Shown here one piece after another: positions 7,425 to 16,643 of a stretch of DNA of 64,000 bases (its first letter is position 1; each line of letters opens with the position of its first letter). The DNA is from Trichomonas vaginalis G3. Its lineage: Eukaryota > Parabasalia > Trichomonadida > Trichomonadidae. The stretch lies in assembly GCF_026262505.1 (NCBI RefSeq), contig NC_067204.1, positions 5,861,797 to 5,925,796 on the forward strand, in the 5' to 3' direction. Under the pieces are notes generated by a model. The model made no database searches. It saw only the letters and a list, made by a program, of their open reading frames with translations, and was not told the origin of the DNA. Both the position numbers and the translations under genes were made by a program.

Positions 7425-8384
7425 ATGACGAATCCAAACAAGGACCCCTATGTTTCTAAGGCAACAAAAAAAGCACTCATGATAAAAATCTTTAGTTCAA
7501 CACCAAATGCTTGGTTTATGGATATCTTGGAAAACATTCCGAGAGTTAGAACAGATGGACCACCATACTGGCTAATATTTGTCGGTCAAAACACAAGATA
7601 CTGTGAAGCCATACCATTATGGTCCAAAAATATTTTAGATGTGAAAACTGCTTTGACAATATTCGTTGACAAATACCATCCAACAAAACTGACATCTGAC
7701 TGTGAAAGTTCTTTCAAATCAGATGATGTAAAAAACTATCTGCGTTCAAAAAATGTAAACCAATATTTCATTGTCGACCAAAACCATTCTGCTCTTGGTG
7801 TCATTGACGGTTGTATAAAAATGTTAAGAGACTTAAACCAACCACAAGGTGGTGAAGCAAATGAAATGTCATATGACGACAAATATAGACACTTCTCCAT
7901 GGCAAAGATGAGACAAGTTTTAAATATTTACAATAACCGTAAACAAAAAGGTTTGGGAAACCACTCCCCCGAAGAAATGAAAAACAACCCTGACTTAGAG
8001 AAAGACTATATATTTAATAATTTAGTCAAAAGAGACAAACAAGAAAGAATGCCGGGCTTCAAACTTCAGAAAGGTGACAAAGTAAAAATAGAAATACCTA
8101 AACGCGACCCATATGAAAATACTATTGACTATGACAACAATGGGAACCCGACAGGTACTCACATTCGTGTTCGTAAAAATAGAAGAAAGTATACAAGAGA
8201 ATATTATGAAGTTTTAGGCAAACATGGCAAAATGTACAGACTGCAAGCAGAAGATAAAACTACTATTGTCAGACCTCGTTTCAAACTTGTCAAAGTTCAA
8301 GGTGGTATACTTTCAAAGACAGTTCCTAACAAATATAAGACAACTCCTGACGAATATGCTAAAGAAGTGGAACATGACGACTAA
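7425..8384 (+). CDS. Polinton integrase (retroviral/rve type)
   Basis: A 319-residue integrase, the enzyme that inserts Polinton DNA and makes a 6-bp target duplication. The catalytic core runs over residues about 25-150: WFMDILENI, then LTSDCESSF, then a third acidic position 35 residues further on after NHSALG. The C-terminal part (residues 205-300, GDKVKIEIPKRDPY ... RKYTREYYEVLGKHGK) looks like the SH3/chromo-type DNA-binding tail of such integrases. The element B copy (52969-53927) is the closest relative. Residues about 40-70 differ in a cluster, with near-identity elsewhere. The frame looks whole. Confidence 0.85.
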   Translation: MTNPNKDPYVSKATKKALMIKIFSSTPNAWFMDILENIPRVRTDGPPYWLIFVGQNTRYCEAIPLWSKNILDVKTALTIFVDKYHPTKLTSDCESSFKSDDVKNYLRSKNVNQYFIVDQNHSALGVIDGCIKMLRDLNQPQGGEANEMSYDDKYRHFSMAKMRQVLNIYNNRKQKGLGNHSPEEMKNNPDLEKDYIFNNLVKRDKQERMPGFKLQKGDKVKIEIPKRDPYENTIDYDNNGNPTGTHIRVRKNRRKYTREYYEVLGKHGKMYRLQAEDKTTIVRPRFKLVKVQGGILSKTVPNKYKTTPDEYAKEVEHDD

Positions 8385-9714
8385 GCAATTCTATACCATG
8401 CGTAAACTGTCATGTAAGGTGGCATGTAGTCTTTACTTTGTCCCGTTGTTTGCGTATACCCTGAAACGCGATGTGTATGGTTTCCTCCTCCCTCAGTGTT
8501 ACTCCAGTAACAATTTATAGCAAACTGAACGTTGTCTTTAACATCATATCCTTTACCTTTTGTCATTGCTGACCAATTCCAATATCTATGACTATGCCAA
8601 CCTGCTTGAGATGTACTTAAATCTATGTAGTGACTGTGCGCAGGTAAGTTTTCACCTGAAATTGTTTTACTTCCACCTGTTTCCTTTGAAGAGTTTGCAC
8701 AATACAAAAACCTGTCGACTATTTGAGTCCAAGTTCCAAAACCAAGTACTACTTCTGGTCTGGTAGAGTTCATTGACGTATAAATAGAGCCTATAGGATA
8801 TAATGTTTGAAGTATTTCCGTCTTTAATGTTTGAAGCTCTGTTTTGTCTGCTTTCTTCTCATATAAATCTTGAGCAGTGAATTTAACGTTTTTTTCATCC
8901 TCCATGACATAAACATTTCTACATCTAATGTATTTCGTCGTTGTTATGTTTTCTTCCGATGTTAAACCTTGTGGAAAGTTAGGAGGTTTCCAATATAATA
9001 CATCCCCATCAGTTTCTTCAACCGTTCCTGCAATATTTTCTATAGCAACAGTTGTAAAACTTGTATGTGTATGTCCAACGTCACTTTTCCTGTTTAAGGT
9101 TTCTTGTAAGTTTGTAATATTTGCAATGGTATGTGTATGTCCAACGGCACTTTTCCTGTTTAAGGTTTCTTGTAAGTTTGTAATATTTGCAATGTATGTG
9201 TATGTCCAACGGCACTTTTCCTGTTTAAGGTTTCTTGTAAGTTTGTAATATTTGCAATGGTATGTATATGAGTCTTTTTAGAATATTCGTTTTCAGCTCT
9301 TGTCACTTCACTTGACATTTTATTGTCAACATATGTTTTTGTCTGCTATGTTCAGGATGAGTATGTTCTTTTGTTGCATATGTTGCATCTGCTCTGTCAT
9401 GTTCTTCTTGAACTTTTCTCAATGACATATTCTTTGTCAGCTTTGTTGTCAACATCTGCTTTCAAAAGAAGTTCAGATATAGGTTTCTCGTTTAAAGTTC
9501 CTTTTGTTGGATTTATACAGACAGTATGGTTCTTCTTGTCTTGAAATAGAAACTCATCTGTCATTGGGTTTAATGTCAGTTTTAAGTTTCCTTCTTTCAA
9601 TGACTCAGATATCTTAGAATAGTTTGAAAAGTTTGTTGTGTTCTTATTTAGAGCTTGTATAATGAGTTGTCGGTTGTGTTGTATTTCTCTCATAGACGCT
9701 GTTTCATTTGACAT
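8381..9714 (-). pseudogene. Phage-like fibre gene of Polinton A, looks broken
   Basis: The N-terminal part (MSNETASMREIQHNRQ) matches the start of 51237-52972 in element B. The middle carries HTHT-type repeats typical of phage tail fibres. The C-terminal domain, with YPIGSIYTSMNST, GFGTWTQIVDRFLYC, LPAHSHYI and GNHTHRVSG, resembles phage tail-collar/short tail fibre tips in which HxH motifs coordinate metal. It probably encoded a virion attachment fibre. The copy looks broken (about two or three breaks). It overlaps the end of the convergent integrase gene by four bases. Confidence 0.75.
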
Positions 9715-9732
9715 TTTTATTCTAGATAAAAT

Positions 9733-10577
9733 ATGCTTTCAATAGAAAAAGAAAATTCTAGAGTTGCTACAACTAAACCATTAGATGAACTTTTTACTAA
9801 TGTCGGTCAAAAGTTTGAGACAGAGACCGTAAAGCATGAAGGCTATCGTTTTGACTACCCGTTAAGATGGTTAAGAGACCCATCTGTCACAAAAGCTATT
9901 GGCTTTCGTAGAATGAAGTTCATTTCAGAAGCCATACATGGTTTCCCATTTACAGTCGGTTTTGAAGTTCGATACTATAACAAAGAAAACGTATGTATGA
10001 GAAATTTGAACAGGGAAAACTTTTACAAGTTAGTTTGCTTGTAAACTTAGAAACAACTCTTCAAGCTTTTCAAGAAAAAATAAACGATATCTATATCGAA
10101 TATGCAAACCAGTATAACATTGACGAGGGAGTACCATCTCGATATTATATATGACAGGAAAAATGCAACTGTTAAAATCAATAGAATAGAAGACCTTGGA
10201 GAAAACGTTTTATTTCTACAAAATATAACAACTTGGCATGGTATAGATTTCTGAGGATGTTAAATCAGCCTGCAGCATATCCAGTACACCCGGACTTTTA
10301 TGAAGTCGAAAACCCTAATGGAACATATGAAAATGTTTTCGACTCAGATGCTATTATCGTTCATGCTTCATTTTCTGGTGCGCAAAACTCTTTTTTATGC
10401 TTGGCAAATGACTTTTACGAAAAACCTACAAAGCTATATGAACCACCAAGTGGAAGTATTTCAGACTTTCAAGTATGGTTTACAACAGATGGAAGAAAGA
10501 GAATAATTCCATTATACCATGCGTTTTACTTAGAACTTAGTTTCATATACAACTACTATCGAACGGTAAAAATATAA
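9733..10577 (+). pseudogene. Structural-type protein, paralogue of 4540-5397, looks broken
   Basis: The start (MLSIEKENSRVATTKPLDEL) and end (SISDFQVWFTTDG) match both the element B copy at 50404-51217 and the paralogue at 4540-5397. It lies divergently next to the fibre gene, from which it is separated by 18 bp. The product was probably a virion component. Both this copy and the element B copy look broken (about two breaks). Confidence 0.65.
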
Positions 10578-10581
10578 TTTT

Positions 10582-10823
10582 TTAATACGGTTGAGGTGTT
10601 GGATTTGGTTGCCAACTTGACTGTGGTGCAGGTTCAGGCTGTTGTATAACAGGAGCTTGTTCTTCTGGTTCAGGGTCTTTAGGTATAATACCAACGAACT
10701 GACCTACTCTTTTACCAATATTTTTGACTCCGTTCCAAATTCCTCTTCCGACAGATTTTTTCCATTCCATATACCTCTTCCAACATTTCGAAAGAAGTTT
10801 CCTATCTTACTGAAGAAACCCAT
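10582..10823 (-). pseudogene. Small amphipathic virion-type protein, Polinton A copy
   Basis: Counterpart of 50118-50414 in element B, whose product begins MGFFGRIGNFFRNVGRGIWN, an amphipathic glycine/phenylalanine-rich helix, and ends in a proline/glutamine-rich tail (PEPEEQAPVIQQPEPAPQSS). The pattern is the same as at 7006-7407 and 16099-16323: a short membrane-active-looking N-terminus with no recognised family. The A copy looks broken (about one break). Confidence 0.55.
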
Positions 10824-10841
10824 TTTACTATATGTAAAAAT

Positions 10842-11205
10842 CTAATGTCCACCTAGTCTCTTACGTTTCCTTCTGAGTTCCATAGCATTCTTTAACTGGA
10901 GCTCATACATTCTGTTTCTCCTCTGGTAGAAAACATATTCTGGGTCAACTCCTGTGTTCGCGTCAATCTGCATAAAGTTGTTTATATCCCACTTCAGGGT
11001 TTGTATAAAACTCTTTCCATCTCATATTTGCATACCATGGTGGCAAACCTAACGCAGCCGTCATTTGACATGGCAGTTTGCATTTGTACATCTGTTGGCA
11101 CTTGACCATAGTTTGCCATTGCAGTTTGTATTCTACTTCATTTGGAATATTCTCTGGGTTTGGTTGTCCAGGTTGCTGTGCATTCGCTAAGTTCTGTGCG
11201 TCCAT
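10842..11205 (-). pseudogene. Q/A-rich Polinton protein, about 120 aa, looks broken
   Basis: Begins MDAQNLANAQQPGQPNPENI and ends with a basic RRKRKRLGGH-type tail. The matching frame in element B is at 49738-50099. It contains the conserved LGLPPWYANMRWKEFYTNPE segment. No family recognised. Position between amphipathic and membrane proteins suggests a virion or assembly role. The A copy looks broken. Confidence 0.5.
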
Positions 11206-11211
11206 TTAATA

Positions 11212-11358
11212 TTAGATAAAAATATCTCTTACGAGTACATATACTGGACATTTGCAGGCATTGTTCATCTTCATATTCTCTGTACTTTTCTGCCACGTCA
11301 AAAAATAAATGACACAATGGAAAAAACCTAAAACAAGTAGTCCTATTTCAAACCACAT
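11212..11358 (-). CDS. Small membrane protein, 48 aa
   Basis: A short frame starting MWFEIGLLVLGFFHCVIYFL, a clear hydrophobic segment of about 18 residues, then a polar tail with two cysteines. Its start overlaps the end of the methyltransferase gene by about 16 bp, and the next gene starts 6 bp after its stop, so the three are tightly packed. The start and hydrophobic segment recur at 49584 in element B, which supports a real gene. Role unknown; a virion or host-membrane peptide is possible. Confidence 0.5.
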   Translation of the reverse strand: MWFEIGLLVLGFFHCVIYFLTWQKSTENMKMNNACKCPVYVLVRDIFI

Positions 11359-12818
11359 TTACTTACTAGTAAAATTTCTTTGTTATGACACTTTCTCCGG
11401 TTTATAGGACCTCTCTCATATTCTATCTTGTCATATCTAAACTCATAGTCATGTATGTCCTCTAACCATCTCATAACGGTTTCCAAACCACTTTTATCGG
11501 ATGTAAAGTAAAAGCATGGATGGTTATGTAAAACGTCTAAAGTTTCTAAAGAGTCTCTCAAAGTCCAGTCTACTTGGTATTGAAAATCCCATGTGTTATA
11601 GAACGGCGGGTCCACTATAAAGAAAACATTTTCCTTGTCTTTATATTTTTCATACAACTCTGTCCAATGACATCTCACAAACTCTATACCCTCAATATAT
11701 TTTTCTATGTCCTCTTTGAAAACATTTGTATAGTTTAAGATATAAAACTTTTGACATAAGTGTTTCAATGTCATGAACTCTTATAGAACCACTATATAAT
11801 AGTCTAGCAGATATACTATCCCAGTCTATATATTCTGCTTTTTTCAAAACCTCTCTCACAATATTTTTCTTATCTAATGGTATACGTTCCATCTTACCTA
11901 TAGGTATCTTTTCTTTTAACTCTTTCAATATTTTGTTTGTGTCTGGTATATGTTTGAGACGGTCCATATAGTTGTCGAAGTCATTGCATATAATCTTTGA
12001 GTCTGGGAATATTGTATGGCACAAATGGGATATATAGAAACTTCCACCGAACAAATCTACAAATGTTAGACCATTCGGTAGTGTTGTAAACAGAAATTCA
12101 TCAAAAGTGACACCTCAGAAAAGCTAAAATATTGAATTTTTGGAACTTTTGATAGAGCACGTTTTTAAATATTAATTAAAGTAAATGTATATTTTGTAAA
12201 GATTCTTTTTAATAAAAAAATAAAATTTTGAAGAAGAACACAAAATCTTCTGAAAAATAATATCACATAAACTCATATTATTTTCTAATATATAACTATT
12301 TTATATAAAATCAAATTCAATGATCTTAAAAGCGAAGGATAAACCTCAAAATTTACGAATATAATGAGTGGGAATATAATGCTTATCTATCATAAAACCA
12401 TATGAAATATCAATTTTTGCTTTACGCCTATTCCCACTCATTATATTCGTAAATTTTGAGGTTTATCATTCGCTTTTAAGATCATTGAATTTGATTTTTA
12501 TATAAAATAGTTATATATTAGAAAATAATATGAGTTTATGTGATATTATTTTTCAGAAGATTTCATTCTATATGCCTATGAAAAGTACTCTCAAAACTAA
12601 CTTTTCCTAATTATAATTAAATCTAGAATATTGTATTATGCTTAGTATTATTTCATTTTTCTCATTCAATTTAGAATTTACAAATGTCAAAAAATTGAGA
12701 GCTGTCACTTTTGATGAATTTCTGTTTATTACAGTAGTTTCTTAAGTTCTCTCAATATAATATCTTTACATCTACTCTTATTTCCAAAGAACGGTAACGG
12801 GGGTTTTGTAAAATTCAT
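11343..12818 (-). pseudogene. Dam-type DNA adenine methyltransferase, interrupted by a fold-back transposon
   Basis: Compared with 48783-49599 in element B, the product starts at the ATG at 12816-12818 (MNFTKPPLPFFGNKSR, the FxGxK SAM-binding motif of D12-class methyltransferases). It continues with FVDLFGGSF and ends with the catalytic DPPFYNTWDF (DPPY-type) motif. Such enzymes place N6-methyladenine in DNA. T. vaginalis is known to carry 6mA, and Maverick-borne methyltransferases have been noted there. A 652-bp transposon (12082-12733) lies inside the gene, and the copy has about one other break. Confidence 0.85.
12082..12733. mobile_element. Fold-back DNA transposon, copy 1 (TGTNR ends, 4-bp TSD)
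   Basis: The element is flanked by GTAG at 12078-12081 and 12734-12737; the uninterrupted site is seen in element B (GGTAGTTTCTT on the reverse strand of about 48858-48868). The ends are TGTTGTAAACAG on the left and, reversed, TGTAATAAACAG on the right, followed on both sides by AAATTCATCAAAAGTGACA. Inside are long inverted arms (for example ACGAATATAATGAGTGGGAA and its complement at about 12357 and 12424). There is no coding capacity. It is a shortened relative of the copy at 13264-14519. TGT..ACA ends with 4-bp duplications resemble Ginger-type integrase transposons, but no transposase is present to confirm this. Confidence 0.85.
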
Positions 12819-12975
12819 TTATATATAATAATAAAAATGTTTTTACCTGAAAAGTGACAGAAAAGGCTTCTCAAAGTATACTTCCTTGGAACGCCTGTAA
12901 CTTTTCCTGTAGCGACGATAGACCCTTACTTGTCCGGACAAAGTTATACTATTTTGAGTGCTCTACCAAAAATTT

Positions 12976-13082
12976 TTTATGGGCTAGAGGGCGCAACGCG
13001 CCTGGAAGCCCCCAGTACCCAAAAAACTTCATTTATACTAAACATCTTCAGGGCTAGAGGGCACGAAGTGCCTGGAGGCCCC
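12976..13082. repeat. Two GC-rich hairpins at the outer end of Polinton A
   Basis: Two units of about 35 bp, 70 bp apart, read GGGCTAGAGGGCGCAACGCG (continuing CCTGGAAGCCCC) and GGGCTAGAGGGCACGAAGTG (continuing CCTGGAGGCCCC). Each can form a short stem at its centre. One matching unit lies, reversed, at 48539-48573 at the start of element B. They may belong to the terminal inverted repeat of this Polinton family, or be an unrelated dispersed repeat. This decides the true boundary. Confidence 0.55.
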
Positions 13083-13192
13083 ACTACCTTTTTTTTTGTT
13101 AAGTGGATCATCCAGATCAAGTTTTTTGTCGCATTCAATTTGAGCCATTTTCGGATCACCCCCTGTTTTATAAAATTAATAAGTACTCGACG

Positions 13193-14779
13193 CTAGCATT
13201 GTGATAATGTGTGGTATTTCTTTGTCTCATCTTTGATTTGATTGTGATTATGTGTTCCATTATTGTTGTAAACAGAAATTCATCAAAAGTAACACCTCAG
13301 AAAAGCTAAAATATTGAATTTTTGGAACTTTTGATAGAGCACGTTTTTAAATATTAATTAAAGTAAATATATATTTTGTAAAGATTCTTTTTAATAAAAA
13401 AAATAAAATTTTGAAGAAGAACACAAAATCTTCTGAAAAATAATATCACATAAACTCATATTATTTTCTAATATATAACTATTTTATATAAAAATCAAAT
13501 TCAATGATCTTAAAAGCGAAGGATAAACCTCAAAATTTACGAATATAATGAGTGGGAATATAATGCTTATCTATCATAAAACCATATGAAATATCAATTT
13601 TTGCTTTACGCCTAATTTTTGACGACAATTAGCAAAAAATGTTAAATGTTAACACTCAGTCCATTTGAATATGAAAAATAAAATTGACTTTGATTAAATG
13701 TTTTTATTTATCATGCAATTCTTCTTGCGACCAAAGATTTGAATAAAAGTTCAAAAAATAAGATAGCTTAAAAAATAATATACGGTAGTGTTTACTAATA
13801 GATGAATAGTATATAAATTCTATTAAAATGGATTTGATCCAAAAAAATATAAAACCAAAAATAATTGTTATAATTTAAATGAAGAAGTAATTTAAAACGA
13901 TTTTATTTATGATCAAATTTTATATATTTTTTTGGATCAAATCCATTTTAATAGAATTTATATACTATTCATCTATTAGTAAACACTACCGTATATTATT
14001 TTTTAAGCTATCTTATTTTTTGAACTTTTATTCAAATCTTTGGTCGCAAGAAGAATTGCATGATAAATAAAAACATTTAATCAAAGTCAATTTTATTTTT
14101 CATATTCAAATGGACTGAGTGTTAACATTTAACATTTTTTGCTAATTGTCGTCAAAAATTAGGCGTAAAGCAAAAATTGATATTTCATATGGTTTTATGA
14201 TAGATAAGCATTATATTCCCACTCATTATATTCGTAAATTTTGAGGTTTATCCTTCGCTTTTAAGATCATTGAATTTGATTTTTATATAAAATAGTTATA
14301 TATTAGAAAATAATATGAGTTTATGTGATATTATTTTTCAGAAGATTTCATTCTATATGCCTATGAAAAGTACTCTCAAAACTAACTTTTTCCTAATTAT
14401 AATTAAATCTAGAATATTGTATTATGCTTAGTATTATTTCATTTTTCTCATTCAATTTAGAATTTACAAATGTCAAAAAATTGAGAGCTGTCACTTTTGA
14501 TGAATTTCTGTTTATTACATTATATTCTGTTAGGATATATTCTTCATCATCCTTTAGAAATGAGATACATGCTTCACATTTATCTGCACTGCACCTGAAT
14601 TTTAATTTTGTTTCCCCTAAATTTGGATTTTTTTTTAATTGATATGGACAACCTGCATGGCATTCGTTATCAATGACAGCTTTCATAGCATCTATATAAG
14701 ATAGCCTTTCTTTAAGTTCGCATGGTGCATCGATATGCATCAAAAAAATGAAATGAAATTTCAATATCAAAAAAAGCAC
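13193..14779 (-). pseudogene. MULE/FLYWCH-like zinc-finger gene split by a fold-back element
   Basis: On the minus strand the frame from about 14779 (or the internal MHIDAPCELKERL start at 14740) encodes ECHAGCPYQLKKNPNLGETK, then FRCSADKCEACISFLKDD. It reaches the TTAT target site of the fold-back element at 14520. On the far side (13259 downward) the same frame continues GTHNHNQIKDETKK and stops at 13193-13195. With the insertion left out this gives a C...C...HNH arrangement as in FLYWCH/WRKY-GCM-type fingers at the N-termini of MULE transposases. No transposase core is present, so it is a truncated transposon remnant or a small domesticated gene. Not expressed as a unit now. Confidence 0.6.
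13264..14519. mobile_element. Fold-back DNA transposon, copy 2 (longer)
   Basis: A 1256-bp element flanked by TTAT at 13260-13263 and 14520-14523. The ends are the same as in copy 1. The arms from about 13426 to 13850 and 13920 to 14346 are almost perfect inverted repeats (roughly 420 bp each) around a loop of about 70 bp, with unique sequence between the arms and the short terminal repeats. Copy 1 shares both outer parts but lacks most of the arms. No transposase gene. The two copies are very similar, suggesting recent activity driven by a partner elsewhere. Confidence 0.85.
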
Positions 14780-15181
14780 AAAATTTGAAAAAATTCACAA
14801 ATCTCGGTTTCTGAAAGAAAATGGCCTCTTAAACTTTGTGCATATATTCATCTATAAGACACATTGTATCCATATATTATTTAGCCAACACAACTTATCT
14901 GGTATCGAGAAAATTCAAAAAAAGCACAAAATTTGAAAATTGCTCGGTTCTACATTCAAAATAAATTTCATTAATTTTTACGTACATATTAAGGTACTTA
15001 TCTTCTACATATATAATCTTCATTAGATATATACATGATAAATAAAATTCATAAAACATTAAAAATCAAAAAATTAGATGAACCTTGGCAATTAAACTTT
15101 ATTAAATAATAGCTGTTTATAAATTATATTATATTATCATTTAATATTATTTTGATAATGAAGATTTTATTTTGCAATAAT
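14780..15181. other. AT-rich spacer, no gene seen
   Basis: Very AT-rich. The only structure noticed is a short direct repeat (AAAAAAAGCACAAAATTTGA at about 14770 and 14918). It ends at the 6-bp target site of element C. Confidence 0.5.
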
Positions 15182-15187
15182 ATAAAC
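15182..15187 (+). repeat. Target-site duplication of element C, left (ATAAAC)
   Basis: ATAAAC directly precedes the left terminal repeat. The same six bases follow the right terminal repeat at 30429-30434. Six base pairs is the length known for Polinton insertion. Confidence 0.9.
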
Positions 15188-15575
15188 AGTAGTATATATG
15201 ATGGGTTGTGTGACTTTTTTTGTAAACGTAAGAATTCATACAATATCGAGCGATTTTGTATCATTTTTTTTAACATATGAAGTAAAAAATGTATGATTCT
15301 TACGGTTTTTATTCTTACGTTTTTGAATAAATCAAGATTTAAAAAATTTTCAAAATTGTAAGACATTTACACTCAGCCCAAACATAATGAAATAAATCAT
15401 TAAAAAATTGACATTAATTTTAAAAGAAGCTATATATAGATGATGTCAGCTATTCCGCGATTAATTAAACATTGTTTAAATCCTGAATGGAATCAATGGA
15501 GTCATAATCAAAGACCTCATAAACGAGAGAGTAAAAAATAAACTTTAAAAATTCATGTCTTACATTTTTGAATAA
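15188..15575 (+). repeat. Left terminal inverted repeat of element C
   Basis: 388 bp, matching the reverse complement of 30041-30428 with one difference noticed (GTCAGCTATT against GTCAGATATT). It starts AGTAGTATATATGATGGG; Polinton repeats characteristically start with AG. Similarity stops after TTTTTGAATAA. An open frame inside the repeat (beginning MSYNFENFLNLD) appears at both ends but has no sign of being a gene. Confidence 0.9.
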
Positions 15576-15686
15576 ACTTTCACCAATTCTCACCCAGGTT
15601 TAATATTAATGATTAAAACTTCAGAAAAAATTAAACGAAAGACTATCAAAAGATAGAGTTGAAAGGTAATGGTAATGATGAAGAAA

Positions 15687-16031
15687 CTAATGATTATTTG
15701 AATTTATGAAATCAATTATTTGATTCATTCTTTCTTCAATCTCTTCTATTCTTTTTGTTAAATCATCAATTTTCATTAATGAGATGATTCTTGATTGAGG
15801 AATAGATTTCAAACTAACCACCCCCTTTATTTTTGAATTTTTGAATCCATCAACTTTAAACATTTTATTCAATTTACATGTTGTCAATTCTTCAAATAAT
15901 TTTTTATTATTAGCATAATAGTCATTAAATTCTTCAACAGATGAAAAAATTTTTATTTCAGTAATTGGTTTAACAACGTTTATTTTTTGTTGAACATTTT
16001 CACTTTCATTTATTTTTAAAATCGGTTTCAT
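15687..16031 (-). CDS. Hypothetical small coiled-coil protein, 114 aa
   Basis: A 114-residue product with a central FNDYYANNKKLFEELTT segment and a C-terminal heptad-like stretch (DDLTKRIEEIEERMNQIIDF) that probably forms a coiled coil. It is the first gene after the left terminal repeat and diverges from the capsid gene cluster. No family recognised. Confidence 0.5.
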   Translation of the reverse strand: MKPILKINESENVQQKINVVKPITEIKIFSSVEEFNDYYANNKKLFEELTTCKLNKMFKVDGFKNSKIKGVVSLKSIPQSRIISLMKIDDLTKRIEEIEERMNQIIDFINSNNH

Positions 16032-16098
16032 TTATCATTAAATAAAAATTAGAATATAAGTGATGAAATATATTTTTTTAATTAATATTAAATCAGAA

Positions 16099-16323
16099 AT
16101 GGCGGCAGGATTCTTTAAAAAATTATGGGATGGAATTAAGAAAGCTGCGGGTTGGGTTCATAAAAAGATTATTAAACCCATTGCAAACTTTTTGGCACCA
16201 GTAGCGAAAACGGCAGGAACTATCATAGGTGGAGTATTAGGTACTAAAGCAGGTAATCCGGCGATGGGAGCACAAGCAGGTAACGCAATTGGTGGAATGC
16301 TGAAGGAATACTTAATAAAATAG
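16099..16323 (+). CDS. Small amphipathic virion-type peptide, 74 aa
   Basis: The start is placed at MAAGFFKKLWDGIKKAAGWV rather than the in-frame ATG at 16060, because the convergent gene at 16359-16574 begins almost identically (MAAGIFKKLWDKVKRGASKV). The N-terminus is a strongly amphipathic basic helix. The C-terminal half (GTIIGGVLGTKAGNPAMGAQ) is a glycine-rich hydrophobic segment. This looks like a membrane-active minor virion component. It sits directly ahead of the capsid gene. Confidence 0.6.
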   Translation: MAAGFFKKLWDGIKKAAGWVHKKIIKPIANFLAPVAKTAGTIIGGVLGTKAGNPAMGAQAGNAIGGMLKEYLIK

Positions 16324-16358
16324 GAGGTAGATAGTGGAAAAATAAATAAATATTATTT

Positions 16359-16574
16359 TTATCTTAGTATCGGTTGTAGTCTTTGATAAACTTTTTCTCC
16401 TTTATTTAAAACTTCTCTTATTGGGGCAGCTTTTGGTGTTATTGATTCAGCAACGTCACTAATTGCTTCTTTATTCTTAAATATCCAATTTGCTCCCTTC
16501 TTCAATGTTTCCCAAACTTTACTCGCTCCTCTTTTTACTTTATCCCACAGTTTCTTAAATATACCTGCAGCCAT
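16359..16574 (-). CDS. Small amphipathic virion-type peptide, 71 aa, paralogue
   Basis: A 71-residue basic product whose first 12 residues nearly match the neighbour at 16099-16323, then KKGANWIFKNKEAISD. Unlike the neighbour it lacks the glycine-rich hydrophobic tail. The two genes are convergent and 35 bp apart, suggesting an inverted duplication followed by divergence. Its start codon is 69 bp from the divergent capsid gene start. Confidence 0.6.
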   Translation of the reverse strand: MAAGIFKKLWDKVKRGASKVWETLKKGANWIFKNKEAISDVAESITPKAAPIREVLNKGEKVYQRLQPILR

Positions 16575-16643
16575 AGTTGATTATTTCATTAAAATTAAAA
16601 ATTCATTTTCATCTTTTAATTTTGATTTTTTATTTATTAATAA

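Larger units (their letters stand above)
1..13082 (-). mobile_element. Polinton/Maverick A, partial (left end outside window)
   Basis: The gene set (retroviral-type integrase, Dam methyltransferase, phage-like fibre, small amphipathic virion-type proteins, KilA-N proteins) and the near-identity to 48539-55200 identify a trichomonad Polinton. The outer end is placed at one of two GC-rich hairpins (12976-13011 or 13047-13082), because the second element has the same hairpin just outside its methyltransferase gene. The other end, and hence the target duplication, is outside the window, as are any capsid and polymerase genes. The copy looks broken in several genes (roughly five breaks plus one transposon insertion). 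High similarity to element B suggests a fairly recent age. The boundary is uncertain by about 70 bp. Confidence 0.85.

Noticed and set aside
12854-13196. Short frames over the end of Polinton A
   Set aside because: They run through the GC-rich hairpins and the fold-back flank and have no protein-like composition.
15124-15366. MSYNFENFLNLD frame in the terminal repeat, present at both ends of element C
   Set aside because: Its duplication is explained by the inverted repeats. The peptide is low-complexity and the frame differs in length at the two ends.
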